Notes: generated by a model from the letters alone, not told the origin. Counted from the stretch's first letter, positions 8,270 to 19,687 are shown. The stretch: 64,000 nucleotides of DNA from Lentzea sp. NEAU-D7 (GCF_026242055.1 NZ_JAPJDL010000004.1:1-64000); one strand, 5' to 3'. Translations and numbers: made by a program.

Positions 8270-8971
8270 ATGTCCGAGGCACTGCGGCCCATGGTCAAGT
8301 CCCGCCTGTACGAGCAGGTGCTGGAGCGCCTGCGCGCGCACGTGGTGGAGGCGGGCCTGAGCGCGGGGGACAGGCTGCCCGCCGAACGCGATCTCGCCGC
8401 GAGCCTCGGCGTGAGCCGCGCGTCCATCAAGCAGGCGATCGTCGTCCTGGAGGTCCAGGGCCTGGTCGAGGCACGGCACGGCGGCGGCACGTACCTGGTC
8501 CGCGACACCCTCGACGTCGAACCGGTCGAGCAGCTCGTCGAACGCCGCAAGCGCCTCCCCGAGGTGCTGGAGGCGCGCGAGGCGCTGGAGACCAAGCTCG
8601 CCGAGCTGGCCGCCGAACGCCGCACCGACGCCGAGCTGGAGACCATCCGCGCGGCGCTGGACTTCATGCGCGACGAGATCGACGCGGGGGACAACGGCGT
8701 GGAAGGGGATCGCCGCTTCCACGCCGCCGTCACCGCCGCCGCGCACAGCTCGCTGCTGGCCGACTTCATGAAGACCATCGCCGGCCAGATCACCGAGAGC
8801 CGCACCGAGTCGCTGCGCCAGCCGGGGCGCCCGTCCCGGTCATTGGCGCAGCACACGGCGATCTACGAGGCCATCGCCGCGGGGGACGCGAAGAAGGCCG
8901 CCGCGGCGATGCGCAAGCACGTGCGCACCGTCGCGAAGGTCAGGCTGCTCACCTGGGTGCCCGAAGACTGA
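8270..8971 (+). CDS. GntR regulator, FadR/FCD subfamily, of malonate use
   Basis: A 233-residue repressor. I chose ATG 8270, preceded by a GGGA stretch; a TTG at 8249 is in frame but lies inside the operator palindrome. The winged helix-turn-helix (about residues 10-75) contains LPAERDLAASLGVSRASIKQAI and VEARHGGGTYL. The all-helical FCD domain (about 90-225) carries the likely metal/ligand residues in FHAAV (Asp/His region), the QHTAIYEAI histidine and the MRKHV histidine. Malonate or malonyl-CoA as effector is inferred from position. Its 3' end overlaps the convergent GH31 gene by 23 nt. Confidence 0.9.
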   Translation: MSEALRPMVKSRLYEQVLERLRAHVVEAGLSAGDRLPAERDLAASLGVSRASIKQAIVVLEVQGLVEARHGGGTYLVRDTLDVEPVEQLVERRKRLPEVLEAREALETKLAELAAERRTDAELETIRAALDFMRDEIDAGDNGVEGDRRFHAAVTAAAHSSLLADFMKTIAGQITESRTESLRQPGRPSRSLAQHTAIYEAIAAGDAKKAAAAMRKHVRTVAKVRLLTWVPED

Positions 8972-11933
8972 CCACCGCGGGCGAGTTGCGCGCCTGCACG
9001 ACGTGGCTGGTCCCGTCGGCCTTGTGCACGACGAACTTCCAGTCCCGCTTGGACACCTTGCCGGACAGCAGGACGATCGTGTCGCCGTGCTGGATGATCC
9101 GCGTGCGCCCGCCGTCCTCGTACAGGGTGAACTCGCCCTTGGCGCCTGCCGTCACGTGCACGGTCAGCGGGCCGGCCGGGTTCTGCACGTCGTTGGCCAC
9201 GTCAGAGCTGCGTTCGACCAGCATCCCGCCCGCTCGCACGAACACCGGCATGGTGTCCCAGCCCGCGCTGACGGTCGCCCAGGTGTTGCCCTGGTAGACC
9301 TGCCCGGTGAAGTAGTCGGTCCACTGGCCGGGCGGGAACCAGACGCGCGTCGAACCGGTCTCGCCGGGCGTCGTGATCGGCGCGACCAGCACGTCCGGCC
9401 CGAGCAGGAACTGGCTGTCCACAGTGGAGTAGGCCTCCGGACTGCCCGGGTACTCGAGCCACGCCGGCCGCTGGATCGGCACGCCGGTGCGGTTCGCCTG
9501 CTCCGCCAGCGAGTAGATGTACGGCACCAGCCGTTCGCGCAGGTTCAGGAACTTCGTCGCCGACGCCTGCGCCGCCGCCCCGTACTGCCACGGCAGGCGG
9601 TCGCCGTGGTTGCTGTGCAGGCGCGTGATCGGCTGGAACGCACCCAGTTGCACCCACCGCGCGTACATGTCGTCCGGCATCTTGGTGGTGTAGCGGACCT
9701 GGCCGTTGTCGAGGTAGGTCTCCGACCCCCGCAGCCCGGTGGTGTCGTTGTGGCCGCCGATGTCGTGGCTGATGTTCGACATCCCGGTCGACACGCCCTC
9801 GGCCGAGGTGTAGCCGATGGTCGCCTTCAGCGTGCCCCACGTCGACGAGGTGTCGCCGGTGAAGTGCAGGGTCGAGCGCTTCTCCGCCCACGGACCGGTC
9901 GGCAGCGGCCCGGAGCCGCTGTACCCGCCCGCCTGCAGCGACCCGAACCCGCGGGAGAACGCGAACGCGCCGATCTTCGCGTACTGCTCGTTGATCCACG
10001 AGTCGGGCGTGACCCCGCGCAGCGACGAACCCGAGCCGTCGCAACACCAGTCGAGCCACCAGAAGTCGGTCGGCATCTTCTGGTGCAGCTCCAGGTAGGC
10101 GCGCAGCTGGTCCGGGTCGCCCCAGTCGAACACGTAGCAGTTCGTGCAGGAACCCCTGGCCAGCTTGCCCTTCGCGGTGGCCTGCGCGCGGGCGAAGTCG
10201 GGGTCGTCGCCCTGGATGCTCGGGTGGATGTTGAGCGTGCTGTGCAGGCCCTCACCGTGCGCCCAGTCGAGGAAGCCCTGCGGGTCCGGGAACTTCGTCT
10301 GGTCCATGCGCCAGCCGTTCCACAGGTTGTGGCCCTTGAAGTCCGTGTCGACCACCAGGACGTCGAGCGGCACACCGTGCTGCCGGAACGCGGGCAGGAT
10401 CCGGTCGCGGAAGTCGGCGGCGGTCCGGTCGATGTACTCGGAGTACCAGACGCCGTAGGCCCAGCGCGGCAACAACTTCGGCCCGCCGGTCAGTGCCGTG
10501 AGGTCACCGAGCGCCGTTTTGTAGTTCTGGCCGTAGCCGAACACGTAGCCGTCCTGGTACGGCTGCGCGCCCCGATCCACGCGCGGAGTTCCGTTGCGCA
10601 GAGCGGAAGTCGTGTCGTCCAGCAGGTACCAGCCGTCGCGGTACATCAGGCCGGGCGTCAGCTGGGGATCGCCGCTGTTGCCCGTGTAGCCGTCGAGCGA
10701 GCGCCGGTAGCCGCCGAGCGCCAGGTGCTGGACGGAGTTGTCGACCCCGACGGTGTCCAGGTTGACGTGGCAGCCCGTGTCCGGGCACGTGATGGTGAGG
10801 TCGGACGTGCCCGCGGGCAGGGAGACCTGGGCCGTAGCGGTGGCCCACGTGGCCCAGTTCGCCGTGACGGGCAGGCTGATCGGCTGACCGTTGACCAGCA
10901 CGGTCCGGGCCTCGTGCTTGCCGTCGCCGCCGACGCCGTTGGCGTAGCGCAGCACCACGGGATACGTGCCCGCGGCCGGAACGCTGGTCACGCGCTGGCT
11001 CAGCCGCGTGCCCCCGACGAGCTCGGCGACGAACCCGGTGCCCGCGAACCCCGCGTGCTCGGCGGCGATCTTCGCCGCGCCGGAGACCAGGCCGTTCTCG
11101 GCCTCGCAGCTGGTGCCGAACCGGCAGTCGTCCACCGCCCGCACGCCGGGATACGGTTGGTCACCGCTCAGCAGAGCGAGGCTGTCAACGTTGACGTTGC
11201 CCGAATCGGCGGCACCGCGCGTCAGGGAGACGCGGTGTTCGCCCGCGGACAGGTCGACCTCCGTGGAGACCTGCTGCCAGGCGCCCCAGTCGGCGGTCGC
11301 GGGCAGGGTGACCTGACGAGGAGCCTGCCCGTCGACCGCGAGCCCGAGCGTCCGGCTCTCGTGCTTGCCGTCGCCACCCCGCCCGTTCGCGTACTTCACG
11401 ACCAGCCGGTGCCTGCCCGCGCTGGAGGCGCGCACCGTCGCGGTGATCCCGTTGTTGGCGTAGGAGAACCCGGCGACGAACCCCGCGCCGGAGTGGCCGG
11501 GGTGGTCGGCCGCGACCAGCACGCCTTCCCGTTGCTGGTCCTCCGCCTCGCAGAGCTGCCCGGTCGCACAGACCACCCGCCGCCACGGGGACGCGGTCGT
11601 GCCGGCCGTCTTGATCTCGAGGTTGTCCGCGCGGAACGGCCCGGACCCCACGCGGTACCGCAGGGTCATGGCCGACGTCGTGATGGTCAGCCAGCCGTCC
11701 TGGACGCGCGAGGAGTAGGCCGTGCGCGGGAAGGTGCGGTTTACAACGTTGTAAGTGGCCTGGTCTTCAAAGCGGCGGTCCCCGGCGAATTCGGAGCGGA
11801 CCAGGGTGGGGGAGAGGATCTGGAACCTGGCCTGCCCGGAGACCACCGTGCCGCCCGGCTGGGCGGTCGCGGGTACAGGGAGGACCAGGCTCAGAAGGGC
11901 TAGCAGAGGGACGATCGTCGTGCGTTTCCGCAT
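8949..11933 (-). CDS. Secreted GH31 glycosidase with two CBM35/CBM6-like domains
   Basis: A 994-residue exported enzyme acting on alpha-linked glycans. A Sec signal peptide (about residues 1-24, ending ATA-QPG) is followed by two similar carbohydrate-binding modules (about 125-255 and 265-395). Each has an aromatic/glycine-rich core and the phrase YANG.GGDGKHE.R. The GH31 barrel begins near PRWAYGVWYSEY. The nucleophile is the Asp in DFWWLDWCCD and the acid/base is the Asp in HFTGDTSSTW. The late motifs LLGPDVLVAPI and WTDYFTG belong to the C-terminal beta-sandwich. Specificity (alpha-glucosidase, transferase or xylosidase) cannot be read from motifs. A palindrome 37 bp upstream may be its operator. 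Confidence 0.9.
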   Translation of the reverse strand: MRKRTTIVPLLALLSLVLPVPATAQPGGTVVSGQARFQILSPTLVRSEFAGDRRFEDQATYNVVNRTFPRTAYSSRVQDGWLTITTSAMTLRYRVGSGPFRADNLEIKTAGTTASPWRRVVCATGQLCEAEDQQREGVLVAADHPGHSGAGFVAGFSYANNGITATVRASSAGRHRLVVKYANGRGGDGKHESRTLGLAVDGQAPRQVTLPATADWGAWQQVSTEVDLSAGEHRVSLTRGAADSGNVNVDSLALLSGDQPYPGVRAVDDCRFGTSCEAENGLVSGAAKIAAEHAGFAGTGFVAELVGGTRLSQRVTSVPAAGTYPVVLRYANGVGGDGKHEARTVLVNGQPISLPVTANWATWATATAQVSLPAGTSDLTITCPDTGCHVNLDTVGVDNSVQHLALGGYRRSLDGYTGNSGDPQLTPGLMYRDGWYLLDDTTSALRNGTPRVDRGAQPYQDGYVFGYGQNYKTALGDLTALTGGPKLLPRWAYGVWYSEYIDRTAADFRDRILPAFRQHGVPLDVLVVDTDFKGHNLWNGWRMDQTKFPDPQGFLDWAHGEGLHSTLNIHPSIQGDDPDFARAQATAKGKLARGSCTNCYVFDWGDPDQLRAYLELHQKMPTDFWWLDWCCDGSGSSLRGVTPDSWINEQYAKIGAFAFSRGFGSLQAGGYSGSGPLPTGPWAEKRSTLHFTGDTSSTWGTLKATIGYTSAEGVSTGMSNISHDIGGHNDTTGLRGSETYLDNGQVRYTTKMPDDMYARWVQLGAFQPITRLHSNHGDRLPWQYGAAAQASATKFLNLRERLVPYIYSLAEQANRTGVPIQRPAWLEYPGSPEAYSTVDSQFLLGPDVLVAPITTPGETGSTRVWFPPGQWTDYFTGQVYQGNTWATVSAGWDTMPVFVRAGGMLVERSSDVANDVQNPAGPLTVHVTAGAKGEFTLYEDGGRTRIIQHGDTIVLLSGKVSKRDWKFVVHKADGTSHVVQARNSPAVVSLRAPR

Positions 11934-11969
11934 TCGTGCTCCTCGTCTGACGCCGTCGGCTTCCGAGGT

Positions 11970-11985
11970 GTTCAGGGACCTGAAC
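11970..11985. promoter_or_regulatory. Palindrome upstream of the GH31 gene
   Basis: GTTCAGG-GA-CCTGAAC has perfect 7-bp arms and sits 37-52 bp before the GH31 start codon, a normal operator distance. No regulator gene is adjacent, so a distant LacI- or ROK-type repressor is one possibility. Confidence 0.45.
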
Positions 11986-12029
11986 GTTCCTCACCTTGGC
12001 CTGACGATGTGGAGCGATCAAGAGGCCAT

Positions 12030-12635
12030 TCAGCGCACAATGCGATACGTCACATGCGTGAAGGAAGCTCCCGCACGGGAGTCGACCTGTTCGAGGTTCA
12101 GCCCGGGAACTCCGTCGAACAGCCGCGACCCGGCGCCGAGCGTGATCGGCACGATCCGCAGCCGGAGCTCGTCGACCAGGCCCGCGGTCAGGTACTGGTT
12201 GATCGTGGCGGCGCCGCCGTGGATGGAGATGTTGCCGTTCCCGGCCGCCTCGCGGGCGAGCCTGAACGCCGCCGCGATGCCCTCGGTCACGAAGTGGAAC
12301 GTCGTGCCGCCCTCCATCGGCTGAGGTTCGCGCGGGTGGTGGGTGAGCACGAAGACCGGCCCGCGGTACGGCGGGTTGTCGCCCCACCAGCCGTTCCACG
12401 GGCGGTCCCAGGAACCGCGGACCGGGCCGAACATGTTGCGGCCCATGATGAACGCCTTGGTCTCGGCCATGCGGTCCATCTGCCACCTCTGCTCGGCCGG
12501 GTCCTCCATCCACCTGTGCAACTCGCTGCCCCAGCCGTCGCCGCCGTCGTCACCGAACGGACGGTCCTCGGTCTGGCCGGGCCCTGCCGCGTAGCCGTCG
12601 AGGGAGATCGAGAGGTCGCACGTCACCTTGGTCAT
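12030..12635 (-). CDS. RibD C-terminal/DHFR-like reductase
   Basis: A 201-residue protein of the dihydrofolate-reductase fold group that includes the RibD reductase domain. I chose ATG 12635, since the sequence from there (MTKVTCDLSISLDGYAAGP) is the canonical family opening; the frame extends 18 codons further upstream without support. Other marks are KAFIMGRNMFG, GWWGDNPPY, VFVLTHHPRE, a GNISIHGGAATI nucleotide-binding stretch and ELRLRIVPITLGAGSRLF. The substrate is unknown; most members are uncharacterised NADPH-dependent reductases. It is divergent from a LysR regulator 74 bp away, which may control it. Confidence 0.87.
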   Translation of the reverse strand: MTKVTCDLSISLDGYAAGPGQTEDRPFGDDGGDGWGSELHRWMEDPAEQRWQMDRMAETKAFIMGRNMFGPVRGSWDRPWNGWWGDNPPYRGPVFVLTHHPREPQPMEGGTTFHFVTEGIAAAFRLAREAAGNGNISIHGGAATINQYLTAGLVDELRLRIVPITLGAGSRLFDGVPGLNLEQVDSRAGASFTHVTYRIVR

Positions 12636-12709
12636 GGACCCAGCCTGGTTCGCCCGACTCATGACGTCCAATGCCGATGGCGCGCACAATTCATCGATAG
12701 CCTTGATGA

Positions 12710-13579
12710 ATGCTCAGCCTCGTGCACCTGAAGGTGCTGGCGGCGGTGGCCCGGCACGGTTCCGTGACGGAGGCCGCGAAGCAGCTGCACTACTCGCAAC
12801 CGTCGGTGAGCCACCACCTGGCGAGGCTGGAGGCGGCCACGGGCGTGAAGCTCGTGCAGCGGGTCGGCCGCGGCATCCGCCTCACGCCTGAAGGAGAGCT
12901 GCTCGCCAGGAGAGCCGCCGAGATCGTCGGACGGGTCGACGCCGCCGCCACCGAGCTCGCGGCCCAGGTCGGCCTGCGCTCCGGCCGGGTCAGGGTGGCC
13001 GCCAACGCCTCCACGGCCGCCACGATCGTTCCCAGGGCGGCCGCCGCGCTGGCGGGAGAGCATCCCGGCCTCGAACTGAGCCTCTTCGAACGGCATCCGG
13101 TCGAGGCGCTCGCGATGCTGCGGCACGGTGAGGCCGAGGTCGCGGTCGTGTTCCGGCACGCCGGCACGCCGGTGGAGGAGGGCTTCCGGTTCGTGCACCT
13201 CGGTGACGACCCGATCCACCTGATCAGCACACGGCCGGACGACAGCCTCGCGCACCACCGGCACTCGGCGTGGATCGGCGGGTGCGACGCGTGCCGGGCC
13301 GAACTGGAGACCGTCTGCCGGAGCGAGGGCTTCGCACCGCGCATCGCCTCGCACAGCGACGACATGGTGGTGGTGCAGGCGCTCGTGGCCGCCGGCGCGG
13401 GTGTGGCGATCCTGGCCGGGCTGGGGTTGCAGGCGCACCGCCGGCCGGACGTGCACGCCACCGAGCTCGTGGGTCTGCACCGCGAGATCCACGCCGCGAC
13501 GTACGGCGACCCGCCCGATCCACCGGGCGTGGCCGCCGTACTGGCCGCGTTGACGCGCTCGTTCAGCGCTTCAGCGTGA
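12710..13579 (+). CDS. LysR-family regulator
   Basis: A 289-residue LysR-type regulator with an N-terminal winged helix (about residues 1-60: LKVLAAVARHGSVTEAAKQLHYSQPSVSHHLARLE) and a periplasmic-binding-like effector domain (about 88-285). The helix-turn-helix is textbook. The effector domain is shorter than usual and contains GGCDACRAEL, which is not typical. It is divergent from the RibD-like reductase, and the 74-bp gap is the natural place for its T-N11-A box, although I could not pick one with confidence. The 3' end overlaps the convergent DUF1062 gene by 17 nt. Confidence 0.9.
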   Translation: MLSLVHLKVLAAVARHGSVTEAAKQLHYSQPSVSHHLARLEAATGVKLVQRVGRGIRLTPEGELLARRAAEIVGRVDAAATELAAQVGLRSGRVRVAANASTAATIVPRAAAALAGEHPGLELSLFERHPVEALAMLRHGEAEVAVVFRHAGTPVEEGFRFVHLGDDPIHLISTRPDDSLAHHRHSAWIGGCDACRAELETVCRSEGFAPRIASHSDDMVVVQALVAAGAGVAILAGLGLQAHRRPDVHATELVGLHREIHAATYGDPPDPPGVAAVLAALTRSFSASA

Positions 13580-14111
13580 AGGTGAAGTCGCCGGAGACCT
13601 TGCCGGTCAGCCGGATCGCCGACACGACCTTCCCTTCGACGATCAGCCGTTCGACCTCACCGCGCGACAGCCCGCACGCGTCCGCGATCAGCCGCACGGG
13701 CCGGACCGGGATCCGTGCCGTGAACCGGACCGTCACGTCGACCACCTCCTGGTCCAGGTGATCGGACCCGCCGGTGTCGAGCCGCCACGCGCCCTCCCAG
13801 TCGAGGGAGACGTGGTTGCGGCGCTGCAGAACGCTGTCCTGCAGCAGTTCCGCGACCAGTGACAGGTCGTTGGCGTGCAGCCGGTCCAGCAACGCGGGAC
13901 GGACCGTGCGGACGTGGGAGCGTTCGAAGATCGTGAGCTTGGCCGTGTCCCCGCAGCCCGTGCAGAGCACGAGGAGCCAGGCGTCGAGGACCTTGTGGTT
14001 GGCGTTGACGCGGAACTTGCCGCTCGCCCGGAAGCGGTCGGCGGAGCACACGTGGCAACGACGGCGGACGAGGGGAAGACAGGTGGGCACGACGGCCCAG
14101 GTGGTGAGCAC
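13563..14111 (-). CDS. DUF1062-family protein
   Basis: A 182-residue protein of unknown function with two cysteine pairs (CHVC near residue 19 and CTGC near residue 51) that look like a zinc ribbon. They are followed by the family phrase FRVNANHKVLDAWLLVLC and a C-terminal helical part ending in a LIADACGLSRGEVERLI helix-turn-helix-like segment. Similar proteins are scattered through actinomycetes and firmicutes with no known role. The start is GTG 14111. The helix-turn-helix-like tail suggests nucleic-acid binding, which is only a guess. Confidence 0.8.
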   Translation of the reverse strand: MLTTWAVVPTCLPLVRRRCHVCSADRFRASGKFRVNANHKVLDAWLLVLCTGCGDTAKLTIFERSHVRTVRPALLDRLHANDLSLVAELLQDSVLQRRNHVSLDWEGAWRLDTGGSDHLDQEVVDVTVRFTARIPVRPVRLIADACGLSRGEVERLIVEGKVVSAIRLTGKVSGDFTFTLKR

Positions 14112-16283
<2,172 letters not shown>

Positions 16284-16297
16284 GTCCCGTGCGGATG

Positions 16298-16777
16298 TCA
16301 GAACTTCGGTAGCACGCACAGGGCGTCGAGGCCGAACACCCGGTTCAGCCTGCCGAACACGAGCCAGGCTCCGATGCTCATCGTGAGCTCCACGATCTCC
16401 ACCTGGCTGTAGTGCGCGGTCATGCGCGACCAGAACTCGTCGTCGAGACCGTGGTGATCCAGTGCGTACCGCTCGGCGTACTCCGCGGCCAGCCTCGCCC
16501 GGTCGTCGAAGGCGTCGGTGGTGCGCCACTGGGTCACCGCGTCGATGAAGTCGTCCTCGACCTTCTCGCCGTCGCGTTCGGTCCGCCAGTCGAGGCAGAA
16601 CATGCAGCCGTTGATCTGCGCGATCCGCAGCCGCGCCGCCTCGAACTCGCGCAGCCCCAGCGTGGTGTGCTGGTACACGGCCAGCGAGAGGTTGGCCGCG
16701 GCCACGCCGATGCCCGGCACGAGCTCGCCCCACACGTATCCGATGGGATCTTTGCCCTCGGGGATGTCGATGTTCAC
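16298..16777 (-). CDS. AhpD-like carboxymuconolactone decarboxylase family protein
   Basis: A 159-residue all-helical protein of the CMD/AhpD family with the redox CxxC motif in NGCMFCLDW, as in alkylhydroperoxidase AhpD. A peroxide-reducing or thiol-redox role is possible, which would suit a neighbour that makes H2O2, but many members are uncharacterised. GTG 16777 is preceded by GGAAGGAGC and overlaps the stop of the upstream DapB-like gene by GTGA, so the two form an operon. It is convergent with the cholesterol-oxidase gene, with only 14 bp between stops. Confidence 0.85.
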   Translation of the reverse strand: MNIDIPEGKDPIGYVWGELVPGIGVAAANLSLAVYQHTTLGLREFEAARLRIAQINGCMFCLDWRTERDGEKVEDDFIDAVTQWRTTDAFDDRARLAAEYAERYALDHHGLDDEFWSRMTAHYSQVEIVELTMSIGAWLVFGRLNRVFGLDALCVLPKF

Positions 16778-17853
16778 GGCCTGCTCCTTCCGAGTTTGCC
16801 GGCCGCGGCGCGCAGCGGGACGTCGAGCGCGTCGTAGAGTCCCGGCTCGGCCTCGGCGAGCCAGTCGATGGCGTTCACGATGCGGCCGACGGCGGTCGCG
16901 TTGCCGCCCGCGGATCGGTTCTCGCCCTCGTCGGCGGACTCGACCGAGACCTCGATGCGCGGGCGGCCCTCGATGATCACCTTGTGCGTGCCGTCGCCGG
17001 ACGGGGGCATCGGCCAGTCCGTCGCGCAGGAGCTGTGGATGCGCGTCACGTGCTCGATGACGATGAGCGGCTCGCCGTTCACGATGCCCTGCACCTCGAA
17101 CCGGATCGCGCCCTGGGTGCCCTTCTCGAACTCGCCCATGGTCCGCGTCGTGACCGTCTCGTCGAGCGCGCGCCGGTCGACGGTCTCGCGGATCTCGTCG
17201 ACCTCGACCCCGAACGCCCTGGCCATCAACCGGATCTGCCCGCCCCACACCATGGTCGGCACCGTCGGCATCAGCATCGGCGCCTGGTAGTCGAGCGGTT
17301 GCCCGAACCCGATCAGCCACCGCACCGCGTCGGGTTGGTCGTAGGTGGAGTAGTCGAAGATCTCCTGGCAGCGCACCGCGTCGACGGTGTGGCCGAGCCC
17401 GCTGATCAGCAACGGCAGCACGTCGTTGCCCCAGCCCGGGTCGACGCCGGAGACGAACAGCGAGCCGCCGCCCTCCTTGATCGCGGCTAGAACCGGTTCT
17501 CGAAGTTCAGGCGGTGCGCTCCGGGGGTCGTAGAGCGCGTACAGCGACGGCGTGACGACCACCGCGCCCGCGCGGATCGCCTTCGTGATGTCGGCCAGCG
17601 CGTCGTCCGGCCGGATGTCACCCGACGCGGCGTAGACCACGGCGCGCGGACTCGTGGCGAGCACCGCGTCGATGTCGTTCGTGGCCGCGACTCCGAGCTC
17701 CTGCTCGATCCCGGCGAGGTCACCCGCGTCGCGGCCGACCTTCTCCGGGTTGTGGACGACCACGGCCGTCAGCTTCAGCGCCGGATGGGCGTCGACGGCG
17801 CGAATGGCGGCACGGCCGACGTTGCCGGTGCCCCACACCACTGTGGCGATCAT
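16774..17853 (-). CDS. DapB-like NAD(P)H-dependent dehydrogenase
   Basis: A 359-residue protein with an N-terminal Rossmann fold (VVWGTGNVGRAAIRAV, about residues 4-20) and a C-terminal domain of the 2,4-diaminopentanoate dehydrogenase/dihydrodipicolinate-reductase-like group (VSGVDPGWGNDVLPLLISG, then EIFDYSTYDQP). I chose ATG 17853, where the Rossmann strand begins; an in-frame start 15 codons further upstream would cover the operator. Actinomycetes carry several such proteins in lipid and steroid catabolic loci, usually unassigned. A near-perfect KstR box lies 14 bp upstream of the start, and the AhpD-like gene follows in the same operon. Confidence 0.85.
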   Translation of the reverse strand: MIATVVWGTGNVGRAAIRAVDAHPALKLTAVVVHNPEKVGRDAGDLAGIEQELGVAATNDIDAVLATSPRAVVYAASGDIRPDDALADITKAIRAGAVVVTPSLYALYDPRSAPPELREPVLAAIKEGGGSLFVSGVDPGWGNDVLPLLISGLGHTVDAVRCQEIFDYSTYDQPDAVRWLIGFGQPLDYQAPMLMPTVPTMVWGGQIRLMARAFGVEVDEIRETVDRRALDETVTTRTMGEFEKGTQGAIRFEVQGIVNGEPLIVIEHVTRIHSSCATDWPMPPSGDGTHKVIIEGRPRIEVSVESADEGENRSAGGNATAVGRIVNAIDWLAEAEPGLYDALDVPLRAAAGKLGRSRP

Positions 17854-17867
17854 GTGGTGCAGATTAC

Positions 17868-17883
17868 CTAGAACACGTTCTAG
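17868..17883. promoter_or_regulatory. KstR-type operator before the DapB-like operon
   Basis: CTAGAACACGTTCTAG has perfect 7-bp arms around AC. The inner 14 bases (17869-17882) match the KstR consensus TnnAACnnGTTnnA at every fixed position. It lies immediately upstream of the start codon, where bound repressor would block transcription or early elongation. Confidence 0.78.
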
Positions 17884-17920
17884 TTGTACAGCGCCCATCC
17901 GGCGAGACGCCGCGGCGTGA

Positions 17921-19579
17921 TCAGGTGTGGAGCCGGAACCCCGACAGCTGACCCGCGGGCCAGCCCGTGTTCCCGGTGAAGGTGAGCCGGACGAACCGGG
18001 CCTGGGTGCCGGGCAACGTGGCCGTGGCCGAGTTGCCGGTCGCGGGGTCGAAGACGTACCCGGCAGGCCCGGCGAGCCGGCTGAACGACCGGCCGTCCGT
18101 GCTGCCCTCGATCGTCACGGTCTGGGTGCGCCGCCCCCACGCGGGGTTCGGCGGGAGTGCGAGCACGGCCCTGCGGACGGCGTGCGCCACCCCGAGGTCG
18201 ACCTGGATCCACTGCGGGAAGGCGTTGTTCGCGCTCTCCCAGTAGGAGTGCGGATCGCCGTCGACGGCGAGGCCGCTGCCGTAGTGCTGGGTCTGCGAGC
18301 TCTGGGTCGTGGGGCGCCCGGCGGCGAGGTCGGTGTCCGGGGCGGGCGGGCCGCCGATCCACGGCAGGGTGGGCCTGGTCGCGGTCAGGGCGATCTCACC
18401 CTTGAGCATCCTGCCGCCGTCGCCGGTCAGCCTCATGTAGTAGTCGGCGGAGCAGCGGGTGCCGTCCTCGTCCAGTGCGAGGTAACCGGATCCGGCCGGC
18501 ACGTCGGCCAGCGTCTCGGCGGTCTTGCAGATCTGGTTGCCCTCGTTGAACTCGTCGAACATCGAGATGTAGATGCCCTGCGCGCCAAGGCGGACCATGT
18601 TGTAGAACTGCCGCCACATGAAGTCGCCGTGCAACCGTTGCCGCGACCCGACATCGCCCGGCAGCACGCACGGCTGGTAGTCGATCCCGAGCGCGTCGCA
18701 CTCCGCCTTGTCGGGTGTGTTCACGTTGGTGTGGAAGCGATCCGTGTCCGCCGGGGTGCCGATCCGGCCGACCATCCACGGAGAGATCATGTCGAACGAC
18801 CGGTAGACGTCGCCGAAGCCCTGCCGGGAGTCCTCGATCCCCAGCCGCCAGTGGGTGGGGACACCGCCGATCACGTAGCAGCCGCGCGCCTTGAACCAGT
18901 CGACGACGTCCTGGCACGGTTGCGGGCCCCACGGCCGGCCGGGGTCGTTGAACCCGAAGCCCCAGACGCACACGACCGGTTTGCCGTTCTGCCGGGCGTA
19001 GGCGGGGGAGGACGTGTACGCGGACATCTTGTCCAGCCAGTCGGTCTTGATCTCCGACTGCATGTTCGTCCAGTTCGTGACGTCGTACATGATGTAGAAC
19101 TTCCGGCCGGTGGCCTCCGCCGCGGGCCGGACGTGCGCGGTCACCGCGTCGCGGATCGGGCCCTCGCCGCCGGTCGGGTCGAACCGCTGCAGGGCCGCCG
19201 TGTCGATGTTGTTGTCGCGCATCCACTGGAAGTGCACGTCGACGGTCTGGCGGTCGTAGTTCGAGAAGAGGGTCGCGGGCCGGCCGTCGCCGAGGGCGGC
19301 GAACGCGGTCGGGTACGTGCGCGCGTAGTCGCGGACGTCCGGCCACGCGACGATCGAGCTGGTGGGCGGTGCGGGAGGCCTGCTCCAGTCGTTGTTCCAG
19401 TGCCACCAGCCGTCGATGGGGGAGTTGTCCCCGCGGCAGGCGAACCAACCCTGGTAGCCCGCGGTGATCTTGCCGACGACGTCGCCGGGAGGGCTGGCCG
19501 CGCGTGCGGGGGCGGGCAGGAGCCCCAGCGCGGGAGCGGCGAGCGCGGTGCTCAGCAGTGTTCGGCGTGACAGGGACAT
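17921..19579 (-). CDS. Secreted GH71/99-like hydrolase with F5/8-type C domain
   Basis: A 552-residue exported protein. ATG 19579 follows an AAAGGAGTG ribosome-binding site; SRRTLLS is a twin-arginine motif, with a cleavage region near ARAASP. The catalytic region (about 30-400) has features of the GH71/GH99-like barrel group: ITAGYQGWFACRGD, WWHWNNDW, LFSNYDRQTVDVHFQWM, FYIMYDVTNW and ISMFDEFNEG with acidic residues. These enzymes act on alpha-glucans or endo-mannosidic bonds, but this subgroup is uncharacterised. A discoidin/CBM32-like domain fills the C-terminus (about 425-552: SSQTQHYGSGLAVDGD, WIQVDLG, RFVRLTFTGN). It starts its own transcript; no partner gene is apparent. Confidence 0.85.
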   Translation of the reverse strand: MSLSRRTLLSTALAAPALGLLPAPARAASPPGDVVGKITAGYQGWFACRGDNSPIDGWWHWNNDWSRPPAPPTSSIVAWPDVRDYARTYPTAFAALGDGRPATLFSNYDRQTVDVHFQWMRDNNIDTAALQRFDPTGGEGPIRDAVTAHVRPAAEATGRKFYIMYDVTNWTNMQSEIKTDWLDKMSAYTSSPAYARQNGKPVVCVWGFGFNDPGRPWGPQPCQDVVDWFKARGCYVIGGVPTHWRLGIEDSRQGFGDVYRSFDMISPWMVGRIGTPADTDRFHTNVNTPDKAECDALGIDYQPCVLPGDVGSRQRLHGDFMWRQFYNMVRLGAQGIYISMFDEFNEGNQICKTAETLADVPAGSGYLALDEDGTRCSADYYMRLTGDGGRMLKGEIALTATRPTLPWIGGPPAPDTDLAAGRPTTQSSQTQHYGSGLAVDGDPHSYWESANNAFPQWIQVDLGVAHAVRRAVLALPPNPAWGRRTQTVTIEGSTDGRSFSRLAGPAGYVFDPATGNSATATLPGTQARFVRLTFTGNTGWPAGQLSGFRLHT

Positions 19580-19687
19580 CGCGCACTCCTTTGTCGGCGA
19601 CCCGACTCCAGAGTGCAAGATGTCAACAACATCACGCAAGAATTCGACGAACCGGAACTTCAGCCGTGACGGCAGGGGCGTGCGTGC

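Noticed and set aside
19619..19633. GATGT-N5-ACATC palindrome upstream of the GH71/99-like gene as an operator
   Set aside because: The arms are only 5 bp and no second copy or adjacent regulator supports it; chance occurrence is likely.
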